The position numbers were made by a program, and so were the translations under genes. A stretch of 64,000 nt of DNA from Porphyrobacter sp. YT40 (GTDB taxonomy: Bacteria > Pseudomonadota > Alphaproteobacteria > Sphingomonadales > Sphingomonadaceae), in NCBI RefSeq assembly GCF_006542605.1, contig NZ_CP041223.1:1-64000 (forward strand), written 5' to 3'. Under the pieces are notes generated by a model that was not told the origin of the DNA, made no database searches, and saw only the letters and a program-made list of their open reading frames with translations. The stretch's first letter is position 1. Each line of letters opens with the position of its first letter. Positions 52,375-61,113 of this stretch are shown here, in pieces.

Positions 52375-53520
52375 ATGAACTTTGAGCTGTCCGATGAACA
52401 ACGCATGGCGGTGGAAACCGTCCGCCGCTTTCTCGACAACAAGCTTGAGCCGGAAATCCGCCGGCATGGGGAGCGATTCATCCCCAAACCGCTCATGAAG
52501 GAATGGACTCAAGCACTGACCGGCTATGGCCATATTACCGCACCGCATCAGGAGCAATGGGGCGGGCTTGATATGGGATGGCTCACTCATCTGCTCATTT
52601 TCGAGGAGATCGCCTATTCCTCGCTCGATGTGGCCATACCCGGCTTCATCAACGCGGTTGGCGCAGAACTCATCCGCCGCTTCGCCCCGGAGACGATCAA
52701 GCAACGCTATCTTGCCGACCTCGTCGCGGCCGAGAAGTTCGTTTCGCTCGGCATCTCGGAGCCCGATGTCGGCTCGGACGTCGCCGCCATCAAGACACGC
52801 GCCGTACGAGACGGCGATTTCTGGGTCATCAATGGCGAAAAGACCTGGATCACCAACGGAGCCTACTCGGACATCTTCATCTGTACGTGCAAGACTGGCG
52901 AAAATGAAGTCACTCACATCCTGGTCGATCGTGACGAGAGTGAGTATGAGGTGCGCGATATCCAGAAGATGGCGCTCAACGGCCAATCGACTGCACAGAT
53001 ATTCCTGTCCGATTGCCGCGTACCGGTGGCAAACACGATCGGCCGGGTCGGCGATGGATTGCGCAATACGTTGCAAGTGTTCGAGATTGCCCGCTGCCAT
53101 ATGGCGATGTGGAGTATCGGCATCGCACGGCGAGCAATGGATGAGGCGATCGCGTACGCTCGCGATCGCGCGCAGCATGGCAAGAAGATCGCCGGCCATC
53201 AGCTGATCGCCGACAAGATCGCCATCATGGCGACCAAGATCGACGCAGCCCGTCTGTTGACGCACCGGGCAATATCCCTCGTCCAGGCGGGCACGCGCGC
53301 AGAGACGGAATGCTCGATGGCCAAGTGGTACGCCACCGAAATGGCGATCGAAGCGACGCGCGATGCGCTTCAGATCCATGGCGGCAACGGCGTCACCCGC
53401 GAATTCATCGTTGAGCGGCTGGTGCGTGAGGCGATCATTTGCCCCATCCCCGATGGCACGACGGAGATTCAAAAGCTTGTTGTTTCGCGCGCCCTGACCG
53501 GCATTCAAGCCTTTCGGTAA
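52375..53520 (+). CDS. Acyl-CoA dehydrogenase
   Basis: The 381-residue FAD enzyme begins MNFELSDEQRMAVETVRRFL and has SLGISEPDVGSDVAAIKTRA and GEKTWITNGAYSDI of the flavin-binding middle domain, with RDALQIHGGNGVTREF near the end. The catalytic-base region reads PIPDGTTEIQK, with Asp where most family members have Glu (YEGT). That suggests an unusual, perhaps cyclic or branched, substrate. It introduces the double bond in beta-oxidation and lies between thiolase and SDR genes. Confidence 0.92.
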   Translation: MNFELSDEQRMAVETVRRFLDNKLEPEIRRHGERFIPKPLMKEWTQALTGYGHITAPHQEQWGGLDMGWLTHLLIFEEIAYSSLDVAIPGFINAVGAELIRRFAPETIKQRYLADLVAAEKFVSLGISEPDVGSDVAAIKTRAVRDGDFWVINGEKTWITNGAYSDIFICTCKTGENEVTHILVDRDESEYEVRDIQKMALNGQSTAQIFLSDCRVPVANTIGRVGDGLRNTLQVFEIARCHMAMWSIGIARRAMDEAIAYARDRAQHGKKIAGHQLIADKIAIMATKIDAARLLTHRAISLVQAGTRAETECSMAKWYATEMAIEATRDALQIHGGNGVTREFIVERLVREAIICPIPDGTTEIQKLVVSRALTGIQAFR

Positions 53521-53625
53521 GGCTCAGACGAAAACGACAGCGTCGACGGAAATGGAGCCGCGTGCCTGACTCGCACAGGATCAAATGCGCAGATGCGTCG
53601 CTCAGGTAAAAGAGGCAGACAAGCG

Positions 53626-54528
53626 ATGGACGAAGAGCTTCGTTTCGATGGCAGGGTAGTGGTTGTGACCGGAGCCGGAGGCGGACTTGGGCGCCAGTAC
53701 GCGCTGATGTTTGGCGGGCGCGGAGCCAAGGTGGTGGTGAATGATCTGGGTGGCGACGAGAAAGGGAGCGGCAGCTGCTCCACAGCCGCTGACAATGTGG
53801 TCGACGAAATTCGAGCCACGGGCGGTCAGGCGGTGGCAAATTATGCGTCGGTCGAGGAGGGCGCGCTGATCATCCAAGCCGCGGTTGACAACTTCGGAAC
53901 CGTTGACGTCGTCATCAACAATGCCGGCATCCTGCGCGATGTGAGCTTCCACAAAATGACCGACGAAGACTGGACACTGCTTCAGCGGGTCCATCTGAAT
54001 GGGACGCGGGCAGTGACGCAGGCAGCATGGCCGATACTGCGCGACAAGGGCTATGGCCGCATCGTCATGACCACGTCTGCAGCCGCAATCTACGGCAACT
54101 TCGGTCAGGCCAACTATGCCGCAGCCAAGCTCGGAATATTGGGGCTTGCGAACGCGCTGGCGGAGGAGGGGCGGTCCAGAAACATCCAGGTTAATACGAT
54201 CGCCCCAATCGCCGCATCGCGTATGACCGCGACTGCCTTTCCACAAGAGTTTCTCGCCAATCTCAGAGCGGAAGCGATCAGTCCATTGGTCGGTTGGCTT
54301 GCGCACGAGAATTGCAGCGAAACCAAAGGGCTTTTTGAAGTTGGAGCCGGCTATATCGCCAAGCTTAGGTGGGAGCGCGCGCTTGGGCACGCCTTCGGAG
54401 CGGACAGGGCGTTCACGCTCGATGATGTCGCCCGGCACTGGGGTAGAATTGTCGACTTCACGGATGCCGAGCACCCGCTCGGGCTGAATGACAGCCTTGA
54501 GGCGGTAGAACGGGCGCTGAGAGCGTAA
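53626..54528 (+). CDS. Short-chain dehydrogenase of the MFE-2 (3-hydroxyacyl-CoA) type
   Basis: The 300-residue NAD(P)-dependent SDR has TGAGGGLGRQYALMFGGRGA and VVVNDLGGDEKGSGSCS, characteristic of the dehydrogenase unit of multifunctional enzyme 2 (HSD17B4-like). NNAGILRD follows, then the catalytic Ser in TTSAAAIYG and Tyr/Lys in NYAAAK. It should oxidise the 3-hydroxyacyl-CoA between the hydratase and thiolase steps. I chose ATG 53626 (MDEELRFDG) over 53593. It is the last gene before an IS3-family insertion. Confidence 0.9.
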   Translation: MDEELRFDGRVVVVTGAGGGLGRQYALMFGGRGAKVVVNDLGGDEKGSGSCSTAADNVVDEIRATGGQAVANYASVEEGALIIQAAVDNFGTVDVVINNAGILRDVSFHKMTDEDWTLLQRVHLNGTRAVTQAAWPILRDKGYGRIVMTTSAAAIYGNFGQANYAAAKLGILGLANALAEEGRSRNIQVNTIAPIAASRMTATAFPQEFLANLRAEAISPLVGWLAHENCSETKGLFEVGAGYIAKLRWERALGHAFGADRAFTLDDVARHWGRIVDFTDAEHPLGLNDSLEAVERALRA

Positions 54529-54685
54529 TCAACCCGATGAATTACCATGATATTTTTGAGCGGCCGTCGGGCTGCCGATGGCGTCGTGCTGCCGCCAGAT
54601 ATCGATGAGCAGCAGGAAGTGGTCTGAGCCCCTAGATTTCCTCCAGTGATAAGTAGAGTCCGGCCCTGACAAGGAGACGGACGAG

Positions 54686-54952
54686 ATGAAGGGGAGCAGG
54701 TTCAGCGAGGAGCAGATCATCGCTGTTTTGAAGGAGCAGGAAGCGGGGATGCCGACGGTGGACGTGTGCCGCCGTCACGGGATCAGCTCGGCGACGTTCT
54801 ACAAGTGGAAGTCGAGGTATGGCGGGCTTGAGGTGTCCGATGCCCGACGTTTGCGCCAGCTGGAGCAGGAGAACGAACGGCTGAAGAAGCTGCTGGCGGA
54901 TTCGATGCTCGACAACGCCATGCTCAAGGAGATCAGCGCAAAAAAATTCTAG
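54686..54952 (+). CDS. IS3-family transposase OrfA
   Basis: The 88-residue product begins MKGSRFSEEQIIAVLKEQEA with a helix-turn-helix (VDVCRRHGISSATFYKWKSR) and ends in a leucine zipper (LRQLEQENERLKKLLADSML). A run of seven A residues at 54940-54946, just before the stop, is the classical slippery site for -1 frameshifting into OrfB. AAGGAG precedes the ATG. Confidence 0.92.
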   Translation: MKGSRFSEEQIIAVLKEQEAGMPTVDVCRRHGISSATFYKWKSRYGGLEVSDARRLRQLEQENERLKKLLADSMLDNAMLKEISAKKF

Positions 54953-55856
54953 CGCCCGGTGCCAGGCGGCAGGCGGTGGCTCATCTCCAGGAGGTCTTCG
55001 AGGTGAGCCAACGCCGGGCCTGCGCGGTGCTGGGCGCTGACCGGACCATGGTGCGCTACATCAGTCGGCGGCCTGACGATGCCACGGCGCGCGAGCGTAT
55101 TCGCGAGCTGGCCAGCCAGCGACGCCGGTTCGGCTATCGGCGACTGCACTGGCTGCTGTGCCGGGAAGGATGGACCATGAACCACAAGAAGTTCCGGCGG
55201 CTGTATCGAGATGAACGGCTGCAGGTGCGCCGTCGTGGTGGTCGCAAGCGGGCCTTGGGCACACGGGCGCCGATGACGATCCTCAGGGAGTGAACCAGCG
55301 CTGGAGCCTCGACTTCGTGTCCGATGCCTTCGCCTGCGGGCGCAGGTTCCGGATCTTCGCTGTGGTCGATGACTACAGCCGCGAGTGCGTGCGTCTGATC
55401 GCCGATACGTCGATCTCCGGCGCGCGGGTCGGGCGTGAGCTCGATGCAGCCGTGTTCGAGCGCATGGCAAGGCCCCATACGATCGTCAGCGACAACGGGA
55501 CCGAACTGACCAGCATGGCGATCCTGCGCTGGTCGAAGGAGCGCAATGTCGAGTGGCACTACATCGCGCCGGGCAAGCCTTATCAGAACGGGTTCATCGA
55601 GAGCTTCAATGCCCGGCTCAGGGACGAGTTCTTGAACGAGACGATCTTCACCAGCCTTGCTCATGCCCGCCAGGAGCTGGAGGCCTGGCGGCACGACTAC
55701 AACCACTTCCGGCCGCACTCGAGCCTCGGGAACCGAACCCCGGCCGAGATGGCGACGGGATCAATCGGCAAACCGTATTGGGGGCATGCCCCCAATACGG
55801 TTGTTGCCATCACGCCCAGCGACGGGCATCAAAACGGCCCAAGGCTCTACTCGTAG
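54940..55856 (+). pseudogene. IS3-family transposase OrfB, frameshifted
   Basis: From the A7 slip the frame reads through VAHLQEVFEVSQRRACAVLG to a stop at 55293. The rest, beginning NQRWSLDFVSDAFACGRRF, continues in another frame. One missing G near 55288 (expected GAGGTGAAC, seen GAGTGAAC) explains the break. The rve core still shows the acidic triad: D in LDFVSD, D in IVSDNGTEL and E in NGFIESFNARLRDE. Confidence 0.88.
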
Positions 55857-55977
55857 ATGGTAGAAACTTCGGGCTCAGACCAGAATAGTTCTGCAGCGAA
55901 TTGAATTGGACGACGGCCCTCAAATGCCGCCAAACGGCATGAACTACACAATATCTCCTGGGAAGAGAGGATCAGCC

Positions 55978-58140
55978 ATGAGAGGATGTCTATTGGCGTC
56001 TGCCGCGTTGTTGTGCTCGGGAACAGCATTTGCCCAGGAAGCAACGCCCCAGGCGAACGACCAAACCGGGAGCGCCACGGAAGCGCTGGCTGAGGACATT
56101 GTCGTTACCGCCACCAAAAAGGGCTATGGCGAAAGCGTGCAGAAAGTACCGATGGCGGTCACGGCTTTTGGTGAAGCGCAGTTGGATGCCAAGTTCGTCC
56201 AGAATCTTCAAAGTCTGAGCTACGACGTTCCCAACGTCCAGCTCGAGGATGTGGGTACGGCACCGGGCTATGCCAATTTCACTATCCGGGGCCTCGGCAT
56301 CAACAGCACGATCCCATCGATCGACCCCACCGTAGGCGTTTTCACTGACGGTATTTACCTCGGCATCAACGCTGGTGTCGTGCTGGACAACTTCGACCTT
56401 GAGGGGATCGAAGTTCTGCGTGGACCGCAAGGCTTGCTTTTCGGTCGCAACGTTACCGGCGGTGCCGTGGTTGTGCGGACCACACGGCCCAGCTTCGATT
56501 TTGGAGCCAAAGCCAAGCTATCCATTGAAACGGGACTGAAGAAGACCGTAAGCGGCACGGTTACCGGACCTATCGTCGATGACGTTTTGGCTGCCAAATT
56601 GGCCGTCTACTACAGCGACGACAATGGCTGGTTTCGCAACCGCTTCGACAATCGCAGCTTCGGTAAATCACATGACCTTATCATTCGCCCGGCACTTTCG
56701 CTCAAGGGTGGCGACCGCTTCCGAATGGATCTCCGCTATGAGCATGGCGATGTCGAAAGCGATGGAGCCCCTGTCCAGAGTCACGCGCTGTTTCCCCGCG
56801 ACAGCTTCAGGTTTTCGATCAATTTCCCAGGTTTCTATGATGCCAAATGGGACCAGGCGATCGTGGAAACCAACATCGATGTCGGTCTGGGCGGAGGCGT
56901 CTTCACCAACATCGCTGGCTATCGGAAATTCCGATCCTCCGCGGGCGCTGATATCGATGGAACACCACAGTCCTTCTTTCATGCCTTTTTCGAAATCGAC
57001 CAGGATCAGCTCAGCGACGAACTTCGTTATGCCGGAAGGTTCGGTGACGTCGAATTGACAACCGGTCTATACTATTTTTCCCAGGATCTTCGTTACGCCG
57101 AGCTGCGGAATCTTTTGGGCGGTGCTCGGATCGTTTCCGGTGGGGGTACGCAAGACCAGACAACATGGGGCATTTTTGCTTCGACCGACTGGCATTTCAC
57201 CGATACGCTGACCTTGAATCTCGGCGCGCGGTATAGCTGGGAACGCAAAGCCGTTCGGGTCTCGGCCTTGCGCGCAAATGGTTGCAATCTAGACACGCTG
57301 ATCTGTGCAACCAATTTCGCCGACGCGGCAAAATGGCGAGGGTTTACGCCGAAAATCGGCCTTCAGTGGAAGCCGGATGACGACACGCAGATTTATGGCC
57401 TTTACACGCGCGGGTTCCGCAGCGGCGGATATAATTTGCGCAACACCGATCCCGCTGTGCCGCCGGGGCCATTCAATCAAGAGACCCAGGACAGTTTCGA
57501 ACTCGGCGCCAAGAAGCAATTCGGGCGCCACCGGATCAACCTGGCGGCCTTCTACAATCGCATGAAGGACCTGCAGCGCGAGATCAACCTGCCCGGACCG
57601 CTTGGCGTCAGCCAGGTCATACGGAACACCGCCGACGCCACAATCAAAGGCGTCGAGGCCGAGGGGCAGTTTTTTCTTTTGTCCAACCTCGTGATTTCGG
57701 GTCAGCTCGGCTACGTGAATGGCCAGTATCGCAACGTCCAGTTCGACCTCAGCGGTGATGGCGTCATCAACGATGTGGATCGTGCGCTCAAATTGCCAAG
57801 GCTGTCGCCATGGACCTATGGCGTGGGGCTGACTTATGATCAGCAGCTTGGCGAATTGGGGACAGCAACGGCGCGTGTCAGCTTCACGCATCGCGACAAG
57901 GCGGCATTCACCGACAACAACGTCGGCTTCCTTCAGGGCGCCGATATGCTCGATGCGAGCCTCACATTGGCGACCGACAACAAGCACTGGCGCTTCTCCA
58001 TCTATGGCCGAAACCTCCTGAATGAGGTGACGATTGGCGGCGATACACCTTTGCCGGCGGCCTTCGGGGGCACGGGTGCAAGCCTTTCACCGCTAAACAG
58101 GGGGCGCGTCATCGGCGGAGAAGTGGCGATTAGCTTCTAG
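55978..58140 (+). CDS. TonB-dependent outer-membrane receptor (locus 2, second receptor)
   Basis: The 720-residue protein has a signal peptide (MRGCLLASAALLCSGTAFAQ) and a TonB box region (EDIVVTATKKGYGESVQKVP). The plug ends IEVLRGPQGLLFGRNVTGGA, and the barrel ends VIGGEVAISF. AAGAGAGG precedes the ATG. It is clearly different from the other two receptors. It is downstream of the split ten-codon module and convergent with a LysR gene. A second receptor for the same or a related substrate is likely. Confidence 0.92.
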   Translation: MRGCLLASAALLCSGTAFAQEATPQANDQTGSATEALAEDIVVTATKKGYGESVQKVPMAVTAFGEAQLDAKFVQNLQSLSYDVPNVQLEDVGTAPGYANFTIRGLGINSTIPSIDPTVGVFTDGIYLGINAGVVLDNFDLEGIEVLRGPQGLLFGRNVTGGAVVVRTTRPSFDFGAKAKLSIETGLKKTVSGTVTGPIVDDVLAAKLAVYYSDDNGWFRNRFDNRSFGKSHDLIIRPALSLKGGDRFRMDLRYEHGDVESDGAPVQSHALFPRDSFRFSINFPGFYDAKWDQAIVETNIDVGLGGGVFTNIAGYRKFRSSAGADIDGTPQSFFHAFFEIDQDQLSDELRYAGRFGDVELTTGLYYFSQDLRYAELRNLLGGARIVSGGGTQDQTTWGIFASTDWHFTDTLTLNLGARYSWERKAVRVSALRANGCNLDTLICATNFADAAKWRGFTPKIGLQWKPDDDTQIYGLYTRGFRSGGYNLRNTDPAVPPGPFNQETQDSFELGAKKQFGRHRINLAAFYNRMKDLQREINLPGPLGVSQVIRNTADATIKGVEAEGQFFLLSNLVISGQLGYVNGQYRNVQFDLSGDGVINDVDRALKLPRLSPWTYGVGLTYDQQLGELGTATARVSFTHRDKAAFTDNNVGFLQGADMLDASLTLATDNKHWRFSIYGRNLLNEVTIGGDTPLPAAFGGTGASLSPLNRGRVIGGEVAISF

Positions 58141-58200
58141 GCCATTTTCGAGGCGAGTGGAATCACCCGCCAACTCGGAAAATGCCCAAGATCAATTTGC

Positions 58201-58252
58201 TAGAGCATTTCCTGCCGGAAAGCCGGTTCCCACTTCTGCGCGAAATGCTCTA
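58201..58252. terminator. Long palindromic element between convergent genes
   Basis: TAGAGCATTTC and GAAATGCTCTA form a perfect 11-bp inverted repeat around 30 bases containing CCGGAAAGCCGG. Dispersed palindromes of this GAGCATTT form are common in alphaproteobacterial genomes. Here it lies between TonB receptor 3 and the convergent LysR gene, so it may serve as a bidirectional terminator. Confidence 0.6.
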
Positions 58253-58304
58253 GCTGATCGCGACGGATGCAGCGGATTTCCGATCGCACCCCGCCCCCTT
58301 GCCG

Positions 58305-59219
58305 TTAATCCGATGGTGCGGTGCGCCATGCCTGACGAACAAGGCTGACGAGCGCACGGCCAGCCGGTTTTACCTGCCAGCGGCTACGCACAGCATAACA
58401 AAGCGTCAATGGATCGAATAAACCGATTCCCTCCAAGGCCACGAAATTGGCGCGAAACCATGAGTTCTCGGTGAACTGTTTTGCAACCATCCCGATAGCA
58501 TCGGATGTGGCAACGATCCGTCGAACCAATTGAAAATAGTCTGTCATGTGGATCCAGTCAGCGGGACGCTTACCGCTTTTTTCGTACATCTGCTGAATGA
58601 TCGATGTGTAGGGTTCGGAAGATGAGGGCACTACGAATTCGAACTGGACCAGCGGCTCCTTGCTGGTCGGGTTTATCCCCAGAATGGGATGATTGTTCCG
58701 CACAAAAGGCAGTATTTCGATCGAGGCGACCCGCTCGCACTTGAATTCCGGCCAGCGTGCAAAGGCCGCTTCAAGTCCAAAGGCGACATCGATATCGCCG
58801 CGCGACAGGAGTCGCACGCCCCTTTCGCTGTTGCCCGAAACGACTTCGACGCGCACTGCCGGATGGCGCCGCAGCAAAGAAACCAGAGGTTGGGTGAGCA
58901 ACCAGTCGATTGACCCTGGGAACAGTCCGATTCGAAGCGGGCCCGCATAGGCGTCGGCGCGGCGGGCTGTATCTCCGAGTAGTTCAGCTGCGTCGGCAAG
59001 CAAGCGCGCTGCGCGATCGATAAATTCGCGTCCCTCCTCTGTCGGCATCGCGCCCCGTGAGGTCCGATGGAAAAGGGAATAGCCAAGATACCGTTCGAGT
59101 TCAGCGACACTCTTGGTCACCGCCGACTGCGTGACACCAACCGCATCCGCTGCCCTGGAGAAGGAACGAAGCTGACCAACCGCGACGGCATGCTTGAGGC
59201 GAGAATCGAGCATGGACAT
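58305..59219 (-). CDS. LysR-family transcriptional regulator
   Basis: The 304-residue product has an N-terminal winged helix (FSRAADAVGVTQSAVTKSVA, then ELERYLGYSLFHR) and a LysR substrate-binding domain (GPLRIGLFPGSIDWLL). I chose ATG 59219 (MSMLDSRLKHAVAVG); the frame is open to 59354. It is divergent from the CoA-transferase/racemase gene with 167 bp between, so it probably activates that gene and perhaps the whole catabolic locus in response to an intermediate. Confidence 0.9.
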   Translation of the reverse strand: MSMLDSRLKHAVAVGQLRSFSRAADAVGVTQSAVTKSVAELERYLGYSLFHRTSRGAMPTEEGREFIDRAARLLADAAELLGDTARRADAYAGPLRIGLFPGSIDWLLTQPLVSLLRRHPAVRVEVVSGNSERGVRLLSRGDIDVAFGLEAAFARWPEFKCERVASIEILPFVRNNHPILGINPTSKEPLVQFEFVVPSSSEPYTSIIQQMYEKSGKRPADWIHMTDYFQLVRRIVATSDAIGMVAKQFTENSWFRANFVALEGIGLFDPLTLCYAVRSRWQVKPAGRALVSLVRQAWRTAPSD

Positions 59220-59386
59220 GCCCCACAGGAATAATTGCTCCAGAGAATGAATTAGGCGAATCAAGGTCATTTTGCCAATCTTACTTTCGACACTGCCGCC
59301 CAGCACGACTGCAACCCGTCTCGAAATCTGGAGCGGCGAAACGGCCTGGATCAAAGCGCCAAGGTCTCAGACGCAGGTATGCCTGA

Positions 59387-60532
59387 ATGACGAAAACTGG
59401 TCCGCTTGCAGGCCTCAAAATACTCGAAATTGCGGGCATCGGCCCGGCGCCGTTTTGCGGAATGCTGTTGGCCGACCTTGGCGCCGATGTCGTCGTCATT
59501 GAACGCGTAAGCCCTAACTCCGAGAATATCGATCTTGGCAGCGGCGCCATTGTGAACCGCGGGAAACGTGTAATTGCCTTGGATCTGAAGTCCCCCGAAG
59601 GCGTCGCGCATGTCCTGGATCTCGTCCAAAGGGGCGATGTACTGATCGAAGGCATGCGGCCTGGGGTGATGGAGAGGCTCGGCCTTGGTCCCGAGGTTTG
59701 CCTAGCGCGTAACCCCCGCCTTGTATTCGGTCGCATGACGGGTTGGGGGCAGCAGGGACCTCTCGCCCAAGCGGCCGGCCATGACATCAACTATATCGCG
59801 CTGTCAGGAGCCCTTTGGTATGCTGGGCATCCTGGTGAACCGCCAATGGCGCCGCCAAGCCTGGTAGGCGATATTGGGGGTGGAGCGCTTTATTTGGCCA
59901 TCGGCGTCCTCGCAGCGGCAATGCACGCCCGGGATACCGGGAATGGGCAAGTGGTTGACGCCGCGATCGTCGATGGGAGCGCTCACATGATGAACTTGCT
60001 CCTGAGCCTGAAGGCCGCCGGCCAGGTTGCCAGCATACGCGGCTGCAGCATCCTTGACGGCCCTCACTGGTACTCGACCTATCGGTGCGCCGACGGGAAT
60101 TTCATCTCAGTCGGATCACTCGAGCCCAAGTTCTATGCGCTGCTTTGCAAAAAGCTGGGGTTGGCCGGCGATAGCAGTTTTGACGACGGCTATGATCGTG
60201 ATGCCTGGCCCGAGCTCAAGCAGCGTTTTAGCGAGATATTCGCCATGCGGACACGGGAAGAATGGCGCGCACTGCTGGAAGGCAGCGATGCCTGCTTTGC
60301 CCCCGTGCTTGATCCGGACGAAGCGGCGCGCCATCCTCATATGGCAGCGCGAGGCGTCTATCGGGAGATCGACAATATCCTTCAGGCAATGCCGGCGCCA
60401 CGTTTTTCGGGCTCGTCACTACCGATCCCCGGACCGATCCCGCTGCATCATGAAGATCCGAGTACAATTCGGCGGGGCTGGAGCAAACCGGACCGCTGCG
60501 GGATTACCGCCAGAACCGACTGTTGCGAGTAG
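59387..60532 (+). CDS. Family III CoA-transferase, alpha-methylacyl-CoA racemase-like
   Basis: The 381-residue product begins GPLAGLKILEIAGIGPAPFC after a short leader and continues LLADLGADVVVIERV and GKRVIALDLKSPEG. LIEGMRPGVMERLGLGPEVC, MTGWGQQGPLAQAAGHDINY and GGGALYLAIGVLAAAMHARD follow. The IAGIGP start is typical of alpha-methylacyl-CoA racemase within the CaiB/BaiF family. A racemase would convert 2R- to 2S-methyl acyl-CoA so that beta-oxidation can proceed, which suggests a methyl-branched substrate. CoA transfer remains an alternative. Confidence 0.87.
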   Translation: MTKTGPLAGLKILEIAGIGPAPFCGMLLADLGADVVVIERVSPNSENIDLGSGAIVNRGKRVIALDLKSPEGVAHVLDLVQRGDVLIEGMRPGVMERLGLGPEVCLARNPRLVFGRMTGWGQQGPLAQAAGHDINYIALSGALWYAGHPGEPPMAPPSLVGDIGGGALYLAIGVLAAAMHARDTGNGQVVDAAIVDGSAHMMNLLLSLKAAGQVASIRGCSILDGPHWYSTYRCADGNFISVGSLEPKFYALLCKKLGLAGDSSFDDGYDRDAWPELKQRFSEIFAMRTREEWRALLEGSDACFAPVLDPDEAARHPHMAARGVYREIDNILQAMPAPRFSGSSLPIPGPIPLHHEDPSTIRRGWSKPDRCGITARTDCCE

Positions 60533-61014
60533 TCGGTTGGCATGGTGGGCGGCCAGCGGCCCGACACGAACGGTGATTTCATAACTATGAACCAATGCGA
60601 CGCTCCGCTTCGCTGCATTCAAATCAAAGGAGACAACGACACACAGGCACGTCAAACTATCCGATGATTCCTGTACGCCACGCCGGAACGGCGATTGCGG
60701 ACGTGTCCACGGGACGTTGTTCGCATCGTGATTCGCTCGGCGCTTGAAATCAATGCTCGCCCCGGATGTGACGACGCCGATGGGATTTCCACTGCGGCGG
60801 CCACGGCCAATGTCCTGGCGTGAGGGCTTCGGTCATCGACCGATTCGACCGTCCGAATGCGGTCTTTTGGCGCGCCTGAGAATCCGCATCAGAGTTGAGT
60901 GCGCGTTGTTCGGGAATCTCATTTAAATATTTGTAAAAACGTAATAATATAGATAATAACTCCAACCTGTATCCAGTGTGGAGTAATGGTCGCAGGGCGT
61001 GAACTTACGCCCTT
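60533..61014. other. Intergenic region with no gene seen
   Basis: The stretch contains the 70-bp repeat copy B and an AT-rich segment at 60908-60965 that probably is the promoter of the truncated HTH gene. No other feature is supported. Confidence 0.5.
60821..60890 (+). repeat. 70-bp direct repeat with two hairpins, copy B
   Basis: This matches 42025-42094 in the same orientation. CGGTCATCGACCG is unchanged, while the second stem is GACCGT/GCGGTC followed by TTTT. Together the copies bracket the entire locus 2 (about 18.7 kb). Confidence 0.75.
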
Positions 61015-61113
61015 ATGGATGCGTCGAAGTCCTTCAGTTTGAATCTCAGGAAATTGCGGCTTGCGATGCGCATCACGCAAGAAGCGCTCGCCCATGATGC
61101 GGGCACGAGCAGC
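61015..61113 (+). pseudogene. N-terminal fragment of an XRE-family regulator, cut by IS6100
   Basis: ATG 61015 opens 33 codons reading MDASKSFSLNLRKLRLAMRI and TQEALAHDAGTSS, the first two helices of an XRE helix-turn-helix. The frame then runs into IS6100 and stops at 61149. The rest of the gene is absent from the window. Confidence 0.7.

Larger units (their letters stand above)
54620..55882 (+). mobile_element. IS3-family insertion sequence (IS407-like), 1263 bp
   Basis: Perfect 12-bp ends TGGTCTGAGCCC and GGGCTCAGACCA bound two overlapping transposase frames. GAAG on the left and GAAT on the right look like a four-base target duplication with one change, the size typical of the IS407 group. 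The second frame is broken, so the copy is probably inactive. Confidence 0.9.
54605..55913 (+). repeat. Ten-codon module, copy C, split by an IS3-family element
   Basis: Bases 54605-54619 and 55883-55913 rejoin, after removing the IS and one copy of a four-base duplication, into ATG plus ten codons (MSSRNSSAAN), TGA and ATTGGACGA. The join reproduces the length of copies A and B exactly. It ends 64 bases before the ATG of TonB receptor 3, close to the distance in copy A. Confidence 0.65.
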
